From the NCBI GenBank assembly GCA_947488155.1, contig CANKYK010000002.1:502001-566000 (forward strand): DNA of 64,000 bases, given 5' to 3'. Both the position numbers and the translations under genes were made by a program. A model generated the notes under the pieces. The model was not told the DNA's origin. It saw nothing but the letters and a program-made list of their open reading frames with translations, and did not search any database. Origin of the DNA: an uncultured Erythrobacter sp. (GTDB lineage: Bacteria; Pseudomonadota; Alphaproteobacteria; Sphingomonadales; Sphingomonadaceae). Numbering within the stretch: position 1 is the stretch's first letter; every line of letters starts with the position of its first letter. Shown piece after piece: positions 15,798 to 24,201 of the stretch.

Positions 15798-16412
15798 TTA
15801 GGCCGGGTAAACCCAGGCTGTGCCGCGCGCCAGGTTCTCAGATGCGAAGGCCCAGTTGAGCTTCGAGCCGACAACCGCGTCGAGATAGGCGGGACGCTTG
15901 TTCTGGTGGTCGAGGTAATAGGCATGCTCCCACACGTCGACGACCAGCAGCGGGTTCACGCCGGTTTGGTCAGCCAGTGTGTCGCCATCGTGGGTTTCCT
16001 CGATGGTGAGCGCGCCGTCCTTCTCTGCCAGCCAGACCCAGCCGCTGGCGAAGTGACCCGCGCCGCGTGCTTTCAGCTGTTCCTTAAGCTCGTCGACAGA
16101 GCCGAATGCGGCGTCGATCTTGGCCTTGAGTTCATCCGATGGAGCGGTTTCGGATGCCGCCATGGAGTGCCAGTAGAACCCGTGGTTCCAGGTTTGCGCG
16201 GCGTTGTTGAACAGGCCTTGGTTGCTGCCGCGGGCGGCCCCAACAATCGCCTCAAGCGAGGCATTGGCGTGATCAGTGCCGTCAATCGCAGCGTTCATCT
16301 TGTCGATGTAGGTCTGATGGTGCTTGCCATGGTGAAACGACAGTGTCTCGGCCGAAACGGCGGGTGCGAGTGCGGTGTCTGCGTAAGGTAAATCGATGAG
16401 TTTGAAAGCCAC
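15798..16412 (-). CDS. sodB: Superoxide dismutase [Fe]
   Basis: This 204-residue enzyme converts superoxide to oxygen and hydrogen peroxide. It has the Fe/Mn SOD pattern: the N-terminal helices with SFHHGKHHQTYIDKMN, the NNAAQTWNHGFYWHSM segment, and the metal signature DVWEHAYYLDHQ. The residues GAGHFASGWVWL and the AAQTWNH region match iron-type enzymes. The start is a GTG at 16412, supported by GAGAGGG six bases upstream. No signal peptide is present, so it is cytoplasmic. It is monocistronic with a hairpin terminator downstream. Confidence 0.97.
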   Translation of the reverse strand: MAFKLIDLPYADTALAPAVSAETLSFHHGKHHQTYIDKMNAAIDGTDHANASLEAIVGAARGSNQGLFNNAAQTWNHGFYWHSMAASETAPSDELKAKIDAAFGSVDELKEQLKARGAGHFASGWVWLAEKDGALTIEETHDGDTLADQTGVNPLLVVDVWEHAYYLDHQNKRPAYLDAVVGSKLNWAFASENLARGTAWVYPA

Positions 16413-16633
16413 TTTGGTCCCTCTCTTATGGAATCTGGATCGCTATAGGGACAATGCACGGCATGGGTAAAGGTTGCATCGCAATTGGAATTGGATGCCT
16501 GCGGTGCGGGCAGCAGCGGCTAGTCGCACCAGCCCATGCTGAGCGAAGAGGGAAGCTAGCGCCGGATCAGGAAACTGATCGGATGGTCAATCGCAATTGG
16601 ATTGGTGGCGGATGTAACCGTCCAGACGTTGGT
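16413..16633. other. Spacer upstream of sodB; no gene seen
   Basis: This 221-base stretch lies between the sodB start and the end of the unknown gene to its right. It should carry the sodB promoter. I see no further gene; a rightward open frame across it is antisense to the next gene and has Cys/Arg/His-rich shadow composition. Confidence 0.4.
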
Positions 16634-17296
16634 TCAAGGGCTGAGCGGAGTGGTAAATCCATCGGCCATCTCCCCCAGCTTTGCCAGTCCTTCGATCGTA
16701 TGCATCTCAGCGCCTGCAATCACGCCGCCAGCCGCAAACAGACCGGAAAACGGGCCGCTGGTGATCAACTCAACCTGACGCATACCATCCGCGCGTTGCT
16801 GCCGTTGCAGCTCTGCAAACCTGTGGGCTGCGGTATCAGTCGAACTCATGGTGAACTGTGGAAGCTCAGTGGGGACCTCGGTGCCATAGGGGTCCTGCGC
16901 AGTGTTCATGCCAGGTTGGCCCGTGGGCTGACGCAGCGGAAGATCAACCGCAAGCTGCTGAGCAGCAGTGGTGAAAGGAGAAGCTTTGTAAGTATCAAGC
17001 GAGCTTTGGAACTGCCCTTGTTGGCGCGGGCCAAGCTGGCTCATCACAGCAGCCTGGAGGTCGGCGGCGCTGAAGCCGTCGGTCATGCCGGTGCCCTGAT
17101 ACGTCCCGGCCGAAATGCTCTGCATCGCCATATCGACGCTGGCGGCGAGGCGGTCGGTCTCCAAGCCCGCCGGGCCGGTGGAGGAGCCGATCAGATTGCT
17201 GGCCATCTCGGCGGCGCTGATCCCATCAGAGCCAGAACCGGATTGGCCCGCACCGACCCCCGATACGCCGTTATTGCCGCCTTCGATGCTTGCCAC
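16634..17296 (-). CDS. Hypothetical protein, Gly/Ser/Ala-rich N-terminus
   Basis: I do not recognise this 220-residue protein. It starts with a GTG at 17296, preceded by AGGAG at a spacing of 8. The first 30 residues are Gly/Ser-rich (GGNNGVSGVGAGQSGSGSDG), with no signal peptide or membrane segment at the N-terminus; a weakly hydrophobic SGPFSGLFAAGGVIAGAEM stretch lies near residue 185. The middle has Ala/Gln-rich amphipathic helices. The composition is reminiscent of secreted or surface-associated proteins, but that is only an impression. It stands alone between sodB and the carotenoid oxygenase gene. Confidence 0.55.
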   Translation of the reverse strand: MASIEGGNNGVSGVGAGQSGSGSDGISAAEMASNLIGSSTGPAGLETDRLAASVDMAMQSISAGTYQGTGMTDGFSAADLQAAVMSQLGPRQQGQFQSSLDTYKASPFTTAAQQLAVDLPLRQPTGQPGMNTAQDPYGTEVPTELPQFTMSSTDTAAHRFAELQRQQRADGMRQVELITSGPFSGLFAAGGVIAGAEMHTIEGLAKLGEMADGFTTPLSP

Positions 17297-17397
17297 GTGT
17301 CATGCTCCTGATTGCACTGATGCTTAGAAACAGCGTTATCAGGAGGCGGACAGGCGCGGCATCTGCAAAACGTATAGGGCGGCGCGTGCTCGCGCGA

Positions 17398-18924
17398 TCA
17401 GGCTGCGGCCTCTTGCAACTGGCGAAGCTTGAAGGCGCGGTCGCTTGCGAGCTGCGAGTGCTCGACCCAGGTAGAGTGCACTCCGCTGCTGATCTTGTGC
17501 GGCAAGGCGAGGCGGCAAATCGGACCTTTCGCCACGTCGCTGGCGTCCAGAATGGCGAGCTCAGATGTGCCGCTGTTCTCGTCGATCAGGAAGGTGATGA
17601 GATAGCCGTCGTCCTCCGCCAGTTTCCCGCCGTCCGCGGCTTTGCGCGGGATCATCGGGCTCTCGCTGGCATAGACGCCGTCTGGCAGGGTGAAGATCTG
17701 CTCTTCGCCGGTCTCGGTGTCTTGCCGGACATAGCCGTTGAACAGGAACCAACCGGGCCGGGTCGTCGTCGACCAGATGTAGCGCGATTTGCGCATCGCA
17801 AAGGCCGGGTTGATCATGCCAAACTCGACGATCCGGTCCGACAGGCGCTCTTCATGGCACTCTCCGGTGGTCAGGTTGAAGCGCCAGCGATGCAGGCGGC
17901 TCTTGAAGCTGTGTTCGTCAACATAGGCCATCATCCGCCCGTGCTCGCCTTGCTCCTCCAGCGGTTCGGGCATGGGTTCGTCCTGATAATAGCCTTCCAT
18001 CACGACCTCATCGCCGTCTGGCCCGCTCTCTTCCCAAGCGTTCGTCCAGTGCAGCACATAGGTTGGCGAGGCCTCAAACCAGCGGATGTCCTGTGCACTG
18101 CCGTGGCGCGGGATGAGAGCAAAGCGGGTCGGCACGCCTTCATGCAGGCGAGCGGCGTGAATGCCTCTCTCCAGCAGCTTTGCATCCCAGAACAGAGGCA
18201 TGTCGTTGAGGATCGACCAGTTCGGCGTGATCGCCATGTCATGCGGCAGACGCGGGCCATCGAGTGGGACCGGCGTGTAATGGACAAGCTTACCCGCGCG
18301 ATCGACCACGCCGTAGTGCATGTAAGGCGCGTGGACGGAATAGTTGAAAAACATCAGCTCGCCGGTGCTCTCATCCACCTTGGGATGCGCAGAGACCCCA
18401 TCAATCGGCCCCCAAGGCGCTTTGCCCAGGTTCTCCAAACTAACAGGGTCCATCTGCCATGCCTCACCGCATTGATAGAGCGTCGCCAGCGCAGCCCCGG
18501 CGTGGACCAGAATGTCGGTCGAGGCGGTGTCCTTAAGCCCGCCATGCGCGCCAAAACCTGGGCGCAGCGAAGTACCGGGAGGGTCCATCAACCCGCCCCA
18601 CAGCGCCTGGCCGGCGATCTGTTCTGCCTCAAAGCACTGGGTGCGCACAAAGCGGTTGCGATAGCTGACCTTGCCGCCGGAAATGTTCACCTGATGAACC
18701 ATTGCATCGCCATCAAATGGGTGATGCCGGCCCAGCGGCTGGTGCGCGGGGTTCTCTGTATTGCGAAGGTAAATACCATCGATATCGGCTGGAATTTCGC
18801 CCTCAATCACTTCCAACTCATCCACATCCACTTCTTCATGAACCGGCGTCCATGGCCCGGAGAGATACGGGTGATTGCTGGGTTCAAGCGTCGTCTTGAC
18901 CGGTGGTTGGCGAGTGATTTGCAT
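17398..18924 (-). CDS. Carotenoid oxygenase family protein
   Basis: This 508-residue enzyme belongs to the carotenoid/lignostilbene cleavage dioxygenases, which use a His4-bound non-heme iron to split conjugated double bonds. The four ligands fit H180 (SAHPKVD), H228 (LPHDMAI), H292 (YVLHWTNAWEE) and H483 (SGVHSTW). The N-terminus has the family's EIPADIDGIYLRNTENP and the HPFDGDAMVH segments. The ATG at 18924 has AGGAG upstream; an open frame continues upstream without family similarity. Sphingomonads make carotenoids such as zeaxanthin/nostoxanthin, so an apocarotenoid product is plausible, but stilbene-type substrates are also known for this family. It is divergent from the universal stress protein gene. 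Confidence 0.93.
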   Translation of the reverse strand: MQITRQPPVKTTLEPSNHPYLSGPWTPVHEEVDVDELEVIEGEIPADIDGIYLRNTENPAHQPLGRHHPFDGDAMVHQVNISGGKVSYRNRFVRTQCFEAEQIAGQALWGGLMDPPGTSLRPGFGAHGGLKDTASTDILVHAGAALATLYQCGEAWQMDPVSLENLGKAPWGPIDGVSAHPKVDESTGELMFFNYSVHAPYMHYGVVDRAGKLVHYTPVPLDGPRLPHDMAITPNWSILNDMPLFWDAKLLERGIHAARLHEGVPTRFALIPRHGSAQDIRWFEASPTYVLHWTNAWEESGPDGDEVVMEGYYQDEPMPEPLEEQGEHGRMMAYVDEHSFKSRLHRWRFNLTTGECHEERLSDRIVEFGMINPAFAMRKSRYIWSTTTRPGWFLFNGYVRQDTETGEEQIFTLPDGVYASESPMIPRKAADGGKLAEDDGYLITFLIDENSGTSELAILDASDVAKGPICRLALPHKISSGVHSTWVEHSQLASDRAFKLRQLQEAAA

Positions 18925-19066
18925 CGTGGTAATCTCCTGACGGTTCAGCCTAGCGGCGAGGGCAGTGATATCAAGCGCATTGCCCTGCAAACTGCGGTCA
19001 ATTTGATCCTGATCAATGACGCTGCCGACGGTGCCCTCCATCCCGCATTTAGGAAGGAGAATACCG
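18925..19066. promoter_or_regulatory. Divergent promoter region, carotenoid oxygenase and USP
   Basis: A 142-base spacer separates two divergent starts and must hold both promoters. Good ribosome binding sites are visible at both ends (AGGAG for the oxygenase, AGGAAGGAGA for the stress protein). I do not see a convincing operator. Confidence 0.4.
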
Positions 19067-19879
19067 ATGAAATCGATATTACTGCACATCAGCACCGATC
19101 CGGGAATGGAGGCGCGCCTGCAGATCGCGCTTGATCTGGCCCGCGCACACGGCGCCCACATCACATGCCTTCAGGCGGTGAGCTTTGAGGTCTTTGCGCC
19201 CGGCGACTTCTATGGCTCTGCCATGGCCGCCGCACTGCCTAAAATCAAAGAGGCAGCGGAAGAACAGCGCGCGAAACTGGAGGTGGATCTGGCCAATGAG
19301 GATGTCGTTTGGGATTGGCTGTTCCTGCACGGAATGCCGGAAACGCGGCTGCTGGAGCAATCGGCCCTGCATGATCTCATCATCGTTGGCCCGCATGACG
19401 TTGGCGAACGCAAAGGGCCTTCGCGCATGGCAGGGGAGCTTGCATTGAAGGCTCCATGCCCGGTTATGATCGTGCCAGAGACGGCCACGAGTTTTGACAG
19501 TTCTGCGCCGATCTTGGTGGCGTGGAATGGTTCTTCTGAGGCCAGTGTCGCCTTGCGCAGCGCCGTGCCTTTGCTCGCCAAAGCCAGCAATGTCTTTCTC
19601 GCCAGCGTGGAGGAGAAGCTGGATAAGGACCGCTTTGATGTCCCTGCATTCAAGGGCGCGCAATATCTCAGCCGCCATGGGATTGAATGCGAAATTGTTG
19701 AGATCCCGGCTGATGGTAGGAAAATCGCGGACTTGCTCTCATCGGCTGCGCAATTGCGGGAATGTGGTCTGATCGTGATGGGGGCCTACGGCCATTCACG
19801 CTTGTCGGAGATGCTACTGGGCGGGGTCACGCGCCGTGCGCTTACCAATCCGGATCTACCAATCTTGCTAGCGCATTGA
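19067..19879 (+). CDS. Universal stress protein (tandem UspA)
   Basis: This 270-residue cytoplasmic protein consists of two UspA-type folds: residues 1-140 (MKSILLHISTDPG, LDLARAHGAHITCLQ, DLIIVGPHD) and 150-270 (PILVAWNGSSEASVALRSAVPLL, LIVMGAYGHSRLSEMLLGGVTR). The second half retains the GxxGHSR(x)nG nucleotide-binding motif; the first has lost it. The ATG at 19067 follows AGGAAGGAGA. Such tandem USPs are associated with stress or growth arrest, and the neighbouring carotenoid oxygenase and sodB are also oxidative-stress related, though no shared control is shown. Confidence 0.92.
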   Translation: MKSILLHISTDPGMEARLQIALDLARAHGAHITCLQAVSFEVFAPGDFYGSAMAAALPKIKEAAEEQRAKLEVDLANEDVVWDWLFLHGMPETRLLEQSALHDLIIVGPHDVGERKGPSRMAGELALKAPCPVMIVPETATSFDSSAPILVAWNGSSEASVALRSAVPLLAKASNVFLASVEEKLDKDRFDVPAFKGAQYLSRHGIECEIVEIPADGRKIADLLSSAAQLRECGLIVMGAYGHSRLSEMLLGGVTRRALTNPDLPILLAH

Positions 19880-19920
19880 GTTGGAGGGTGCAGGTGGCTC
19901 GCCAATGAAAGGAAGCTGCT

Positions 19921-20856
19921 CTACTTCGCTTTGCGGCGCCGGATCATGCCTTCTTGCGCGATGCTGGCGACCAATTCGCCTGATTGGTTGAACACACGGC
20001 CTCGGTTGAACCCGCGCCCATGGCCGGACCACGGGCTATCGGTAGCATAGAGCAGCCATTCATCCGCGCGCGCTTCACGGTGGAACCAGATCGTGTGGTC
20101 CAGGCTTGCACCGACCAGTTCGCCGCGCATCCAGCTGAGCCCGTGGGGCAGCGCGCTGGTACCAAGCAATGTGAAGTCGCTGGCATAGGTGATCACGGCG
20201 CGGTGCAGGCCTGGGTTGTCCTCAATCGCGGGCAGCGGCGCGCCGGTGCGAAACCAGGTGTGCGCTTTCGGTTCGCGCGGCTCTGAATTCATCCAATGCA
20301 GCCGGTCGATGGTGCGCATTTCAATGGCGCGCGGGCGTAGCATGATGCGGCGCTGATCTTCGCTCAGCTTGTCGCCCAGCTTTGATGCCATCTCGCGGCG
20401 CACATCCATATCGCTGCGCAGTTTATCCGGTCCTTCGACATCGGGCATCTCAGCATCGCTGTGCTCCAGTCCGGTTTCGGGCGTTTGGAAGCTCGCGGTG
20501 AGATTGAGGATCGGTTTGCTTTCGCCTGCTTCGTTGGTCTGGCTGGCGACGACCCGGCGGTTGGAGAAGCTGCGACCATCGAAATCGCGCGCGATCCGGT
20601 AGTCAATCGGCGGTCCTTCTTTGCCGCCGCGCAGAAAATAGGCGTGCAGTGAGTGCGCCTGCTTGAGATGATCCACGGTTGCTTGTGCGGCCTGAATAGC
20701 CTGCGCCAGCACCTGGCCGCCAAACACCCGGCCCATGCCGCCTTTTTGCGGACGGCCCGTGAAGTTCTCTTCTGAATTCTGCTCGACTGTAAGCAGTTTG
20801 ATCAGCCCATCGACGAGCTGCTCATTGGTCGGAATATTGTCTGGAGTGTCGCTCAT
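19921..20856 (-). CDS. tesB: Acyl-CoA thioesterase II
   Basis: TesB hydrolyses medium- and long-chain acyl-CoA to free fatty acid and CoA. The 311-residue double-hotdog protein shows ENFTGRPQKGGMGRVFGGQVLAQAI, LHAYFLRGGKEGPPIDY, and in the second half SLDHTIWFHREARADEWLLY, which holds the catalytic Asp/His-type region. I chose the ATG at 20856 (MSDTPDN) over an upstream one at 20895, which lies outside the fold. It lies 45 bases downstream of the GNAT gene on the same strand, so it may be the last gene of that operon. Confidence 0.93.
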   Translation of the reverse strand: MSDTPDNIPTNEQLVDGLIKLLTVEQNSEENFTGRPQKGGMGRVFGGQVLAQAIQAAQATVDHLKQAHSLHAYFLRGGKEGPPIDYRIARDFDGRSFSNRRVVASQTNEAGESKPILNLTASFQTPETGLEHSDAEMPDVEGPDKLRSDMDVRREMASKLGDKLSEDQRRIMLRPRAIEMRTIDRLHWMNSEPREPKAHTWFRTGAPLPAIEDNPGLHRAVITYASDFTLLGTSALPHGLSWMRGELVGASLDHTIWFHREARADEWLLYATDSPWSGHGRGFNRGRVFNQSGELVASIAQEGMIRRRKAK

Positions 20857-20901
20857 TTCGCCGCTCGCAATGCGGCGCGATGGCGGTAAGGTCAAGCGGG
20901 C

Positions 20902-21933
20902 TTAGCGTTCCCACACCCGGCGCAGCAGAGCGGCTGGCAATGCGCCGCGCACAAACAGCAGGTCAGAGACGCCGGAGGCCTCTTCCGCACCCATTTGCCG
21001 CTTGTATCCGCCGTCGCCAAGGCCCCAGTCAATGCGAGCAAGGCCGCGCTTTGCGGCGCTGGTGAAATCGTCATACAGCAGCACTCGACCTGGCGAGAAC
21101 TTCTGGAATTGTTGGTCGAAATTATTGGCGATTGCGTAGCGCGTATCGCCGCAATCGAGGCCAAAGGTGAAGGCGGCTGGGATGTCGCCAACATGCAGCA
21201 GGCTGCCCCGGATGATCGCAGCGATTGCAGGATCTTGACCTATGCCTTCCCAGAATGAGCGCAGCGCCGGATCGTGGAACTTGGTGTCGCCGCCCTGTTC
21301 CAACTGGCCGACCCAGGAATTGCTCTCAATCGCGGCGATGGCGTCGCGGGTTTCATCGGTCCAATCCTCGCCGGTGAAGTGCGAAATGGTGACGGGGCCG
21401 GTTTTCTCCAACTGGCGAACCCGCCAGCGGTCTTTCTGCTGGCCTTTGGTCGAAGGCCAATTGCCCGAAGCCGTTAGCGCGACAAGATCGAGCACGAACA
21501 GTTGGCCAATCGGGCGCGAAAGCACGCGCCAGCCTGCGTCGAGAGCGGCGGCTTTGAGTACATCGAGCGATGGGTCGTCATCGACCACCGGACCCATGCG
21601 CCAGACATTGCCGAGCTGCTTTGCGAAGGCCTTGTCATTGAGAGCAGCTGCGAGCTCTGCCGCCGTGGATTTGCTGTCCAATGGTGCACCACGAAACGGC
21701 CAATAGGCGCCCGCGACCTGCTTGATCGCAATGGGGCCGAGCTTTTTTTTGCAAATAGGGAAGGCTGCAATCGCTTTGCCATCATTGCCGCGCGCGACAA
21801 GGTTTGCCGTTGCCGGATCGCGGCCCGATGCAAACCACTGCGCCCTTAGGAAGGAACGGCGAGGATCGTCGGCCTCGGCAAGCCGGTCCAGCTCCGATCG
21901 GGGCTGCGTGTCGATAGGGAAGGGGGTGTTCAT
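20902..21933 (-). CDS. GNAT acyltransferase, BioF2/CelD-like
   Basis: This 343-residue protein resembles the BioF2-like/GNAT_acetyltransf_6 group, in which two GNAT folds are fused. Supporting features are the DPRRSFLRAQWF start, the RWRVRQLEKTGPVTI strand, the long acceptor-like helix region, and the closing FTFGLDCGDTRYAIANNFDQQFQKFSPGRVLLYDDFTSAAKRG motif, typical of these enzymes. Its start overlaps the stop of the JmjC-cupin gene (ATGA at 21930-21933), so it is translationally coupled. Family members acylate peptides, polysaccharides or amino-lipids; the substrate here is unknown. It is one of two such genes bracketing the cupin gene. Confidence 0.8.
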   Translation of the reverse strand: MNTPFPIDTQPRSELDRLAEADDPRRSFLRAQWFASGRDPATANLVARGNDGKAIAAFPICKKKLGPIAIKQVAGAYWPFRGAPLDSKSTAAELAAALNDKAFAKQLGNVWRMGPVVDDDPSLDVLKAAALDAGWRVLSRPIGQLFVLDLVALTASGNWPSTKGQQKDRWRVRQLEKTGPVTISHFTGEDWTDETRDAIAAIESNSWVGQLEQGGDTKFHDPALRSFWEGIGQDPAIAAIIRGSLLHVGDIPAAFTFGLDCGDTRYAIANNFDQQFQKFSPGRVLLYDDFTSAAKRGLARIDWGLGDGGYKRQMGAEEASGVSDLLFVRGALPAALLRRVWER

Positions 21934-22841
21934 GATAGTGGTGGCAATCCAGCGCGTCCAAACAGGCGGCGCCACACGCGAAAGCTCAGCGCCTTTGCGC
22001 GATTGCTGGTGGGCCAGCGCCTTGGTGCATTCGGCACTAGGCCAATCCGGCGCATCAGCACATTGGCGCAGCGCGCATCGCTCTCATCATAGCTCCAGTT
22101 GGAGCGCCAGGTGATCGACAGCGAAATCGAGCAGTGCGGTCCGTTGCAGACAAAATGCGGGGCCATCACTGGCACGTAAACGGCATCACCCGGTCCAAGC
22201 GGAAACTCGCGGCACTGGCTGGCAAATTCATCGTTCCATTTAAGTTCGCGCGCGCCGCCTGCATGATAGGCCTCATGCTCGTTATCCTTGGCAAAGCGCG
22301 TATCGCCAGCGGGGAATTGGGTCATCACTTTACTGCCCGTCACTTGCAACAGAATATTGTGCTCCGGGTCGAAATGATACGGGGTGACGGCATTCGGGCT
22401 GGAGATGAAGATGAACCCTTGCGGGGTCAACATCTCGCCGGTCTTGGCTTCAATCTCCGCCTGCAATTCGCCCAGCAGATCATGCAACAAAGCCTGATAG
22501 GATGGCACTTGCTCAACATTCTTGAGCACGGCCCAACTGTTCGCTTCGTGCACTTTGCGAATTGTCTCCGCGATGGTCAGGCCATTGCTATCCGGTTTGC
22601 CATCGACGCCAATCGGCAAGTCGCCGCGATTGTATTCGACCGAGCTTTCTGGAAGGCGCTGCGCCATGCTGGCCAGTGCTTCAATCTCCAGCAGTGGATG
22701 CTGATCGAGGGCATGGCGCAATGTGTGCGGTGTTTCAGGATAGTGAACTGCGAACTGATCTCGCGCATTCGTATCAAAGATCAACGGCGCAGAAGCGCGT
22801 GCGCTTTGCCAGTCGGTCGCATCTGTGATGGGCGCATTCAT
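21930..22841 (-). CDS. JmjC/cupin-like domain protein
   Basis: This 303-residue protein is of the cupin-like (JmjC) type, often named transcriptional regulator in sphingomonads without evidence. A likely iron-binding set is H156-x-D158 (TPYHFDPEHN) and H229 (VMAPHFVCNG), the order of Fe(II)/2-oxoglutarate oxygenases. The region GDAVYVPVMAPH is the usual barrel strand before the distal His. The first 130 residues are helical and variable. The gene overlaps both flanking GNAT genes by 4 bases, so the three products are probably made together. Hydroxylation of a protein or small molecule is an inference. Confidence 0.82.
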   Translation of the reverse strand: MNAPITDATDWQSARASAPLIFDTNARDQFAVHYPETPHTLRHALDQHPLLEIEALASMAQRLPESSVEYNRGDLPIGVDGKPDSNGLTIAETIRKVHEANSWAVLKNVEQVPSYQALLHDLLGELQAEIEAKTGEMLTPQGFIFISSPNAVTPYHFDPEHNILLQVTGSKVMTQFPAGDTRFAKDNEHEAYHAGGARELKWNDEFASQCREFPLGPGDAVYVPVMAPHFVCNGPHCSISLSITWRSNWSYDESDARCANVLMRRIGLVPNAPRRWPTSNRAKALSFRVWRRLFGRAGLPPLS

Positions 22842-24001
22842 TGCAGGTTCCCTTTGCGCAGCTCGCGGCGCATCAATCGCTCAAATAGCGTGCGGCGCAG
22901 TTTCCCTCCGATTGCGACGTTGATGCTTTGCATGCTGCGCTTCTCGCGCCACAAGCGCTCGATCATCGAGTGTCCTTCGGCTGCACAGCTGTCGACCCAT
23001 TCAATAAATTCGTTGCCCAGCAGCTCCAGATTGTCGAGCTGGAGCAAGAGGCCGGGTGAGTATTTGGCATAGCGTTCATCAAACGCGGTCTTGAAGCTGT
23101 AGGCGCCGGGCGGTGTGATGAAGTTTGCGAGCATGGCGATGGCTCGCCCGTCGACCCTCAATGCGAGCCGTTCAAGCCGGCCTGACCGCGCTGCGCCAGC
23201 CATGGCGTCGGTGAAGAATTGTTCTGTATGGGCTGCGCTGGCGAGAGCGGAGCCTTCCGCCCCCTTCCAGCCTGCGCGTTCTACGGAGAGAAATTCGCAG
23301 GTCCATTCGGCGATGCCTTCTTCGCCTTCGGTCCGCTCCACGCTCAATGCGCCTTCTTCCGCGAGGCGTTTGCGCAGGCGGCGCAGTTCTTTGCGCCGTT
23401 TCTTGGTCATGGATGCCTCAAGATATTCCTCGGGCGAGATTTCGGCGTCCAGCATGGCGCGCTCTTCCCGGTGCACAATGGCGCTCGGGCGATCGTGCTC
23501 GGCCAATGCTTCGCGCAGGCCCTCGGCCACCGGGCCATCGGCGGGCAATTGCGGCAAATGCAGGAACAGCGCATGGCGCGGCTTGTGGTCGAGCGCGGTG
23601 AACAAGGTGCGCCAGAAATCGATCTCATGGCCCTTGGCGATCAGGGGCGCACCGCAAAAGCTGTTCGCGTGCAACGCTGCGCCGCAATGCGGAACGGGAT
23701 AGCCGTAATATTGGCGGGATTGTTCGAGCGGCATGAGGCCGAGCAGGTCGCCACCAAGGATATAGGCGAACACTTCAACCTTCGCGCTTTCTGGCAAATT
23801 GGCGAGCGAGGCGGAGAGAAACCATTCTTCGAAGAAGGGGTTGGGTTCGGATGCGCAATTGGTCAGCTCATCCCATGCGGCAAGGAAGGCAGTGCGGCTG
23901 ATTTGGGCAGGCGTCAGGGCATGCATCCCATCGCTCCAACCCGCAAGCGGGCCAGAGTGAGAAGGGGCGCTGGGCATTGCAGGCGCGCTTGCCATGTCCA
24001 T
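22838..24001 (-). CDS. GNAT acyltransferase, BioF2/CelD-like
   Basis: This 387-residue protein is the first gene of the three-gene overlap operon. It carries the double-GNAT CelD/BioF2 pattern: an N-terminal half with PFFEEWFLSASL and VFAYILGGDLLGLMPLE, a basic MTKKRRKELRRLRKRLAEEG helix segment, and the C-terminal RLALRVDGRAIAMLANFITPPGAYSFKTAFDERYAKYSPGLLLQLDNLELL motif. It is a paralogue in outline of the other GNAT gene at 20902-21933 but differs strongly in sequence. The start could also be the ATG at 23995. Substrate unknown. Confidence 0.82.
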   Translation of the reverse strand: MDMASAPAMPSAPSHSGPLAGWSDGMHALTPAQISRTAFLAAWDELTNCASEPNPFFEEWFLSASLANLPESAKVEVFAYILGGDLLGLMPLEQSRQYYGYPVPHCGAALHANSFCGAPLIAKGHEIDFWRTLFTALDHKPRHALFLHLPQLPADGPVAEGLREALAEHDRPSAIVHREERAMLDAEISPEEYLEASMTKKRRKELRRLRKRLAEEGALSVERTEGEEGIAEWTCEFLSVERAGWKGAEGSALASAAHTEQFFTDAMAGAARSGRLERLALRVDGRAIAMLANFITPPGAYSFKTAFDERYAKYSPGLLLQLDNLELLGNEFIEWVDSCAAEGHSMIERLWREKRSMQSINVAIGGKLRRTLFERLMRRELRKGNLQ

Positions 24002-24124
24002 CCGTTAACCTTTTTCGAGCGCGCAGAATCGCGCGCGGGGCGTGGTGTAGGCTGGATGACGTTAAGGAAGTGTTTTTATGGCGCGTTTTGGGTGTGTGTG
24101 TTTGAACGTGGCGTCGGACCACAA

Positions 24125-24158
24125 AAAACCCCGCCAGACCTGCGCCTGACGGGGTTTT
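24125..24158. terminator. Intrinsic terminator downstream of hppA
   Basis: The arms AAAACCCCG (24125-24133) and CGGGGTTTT (24150-24158), extended by CAG/CTG after a mismatch, make a strong hairpin. Read leftward (hppA direction), the stem is followed by a T-run; read rightward it ends in TTTT. It sits 44 bases after the hppA stop. Confidence 0.85.
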
Positions 24159-24201
24159 GAACTGTGTGCAGCCGATTGCTCAGCTGACGACTAGTGTCGG
24201 A

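Noticed and set aside
16454..17311. A 285-codon rightward open frame
   Set aside because: Its product is Cys/Arg/His-rich with no domains. The leftward gene in the same place has a good ribosome binding site and a more protein-like composition, although I cannot name that one either.
17290..19134. A 614-codon rightward open frame across the carotenoid oxygenase gene
   Set aside because: It is antisense to a clear oxygenase gene with all four histidine ligands. Its product is rich in Arg, His and Val without domains, the usual result of codon bias in GC-rich DNA.
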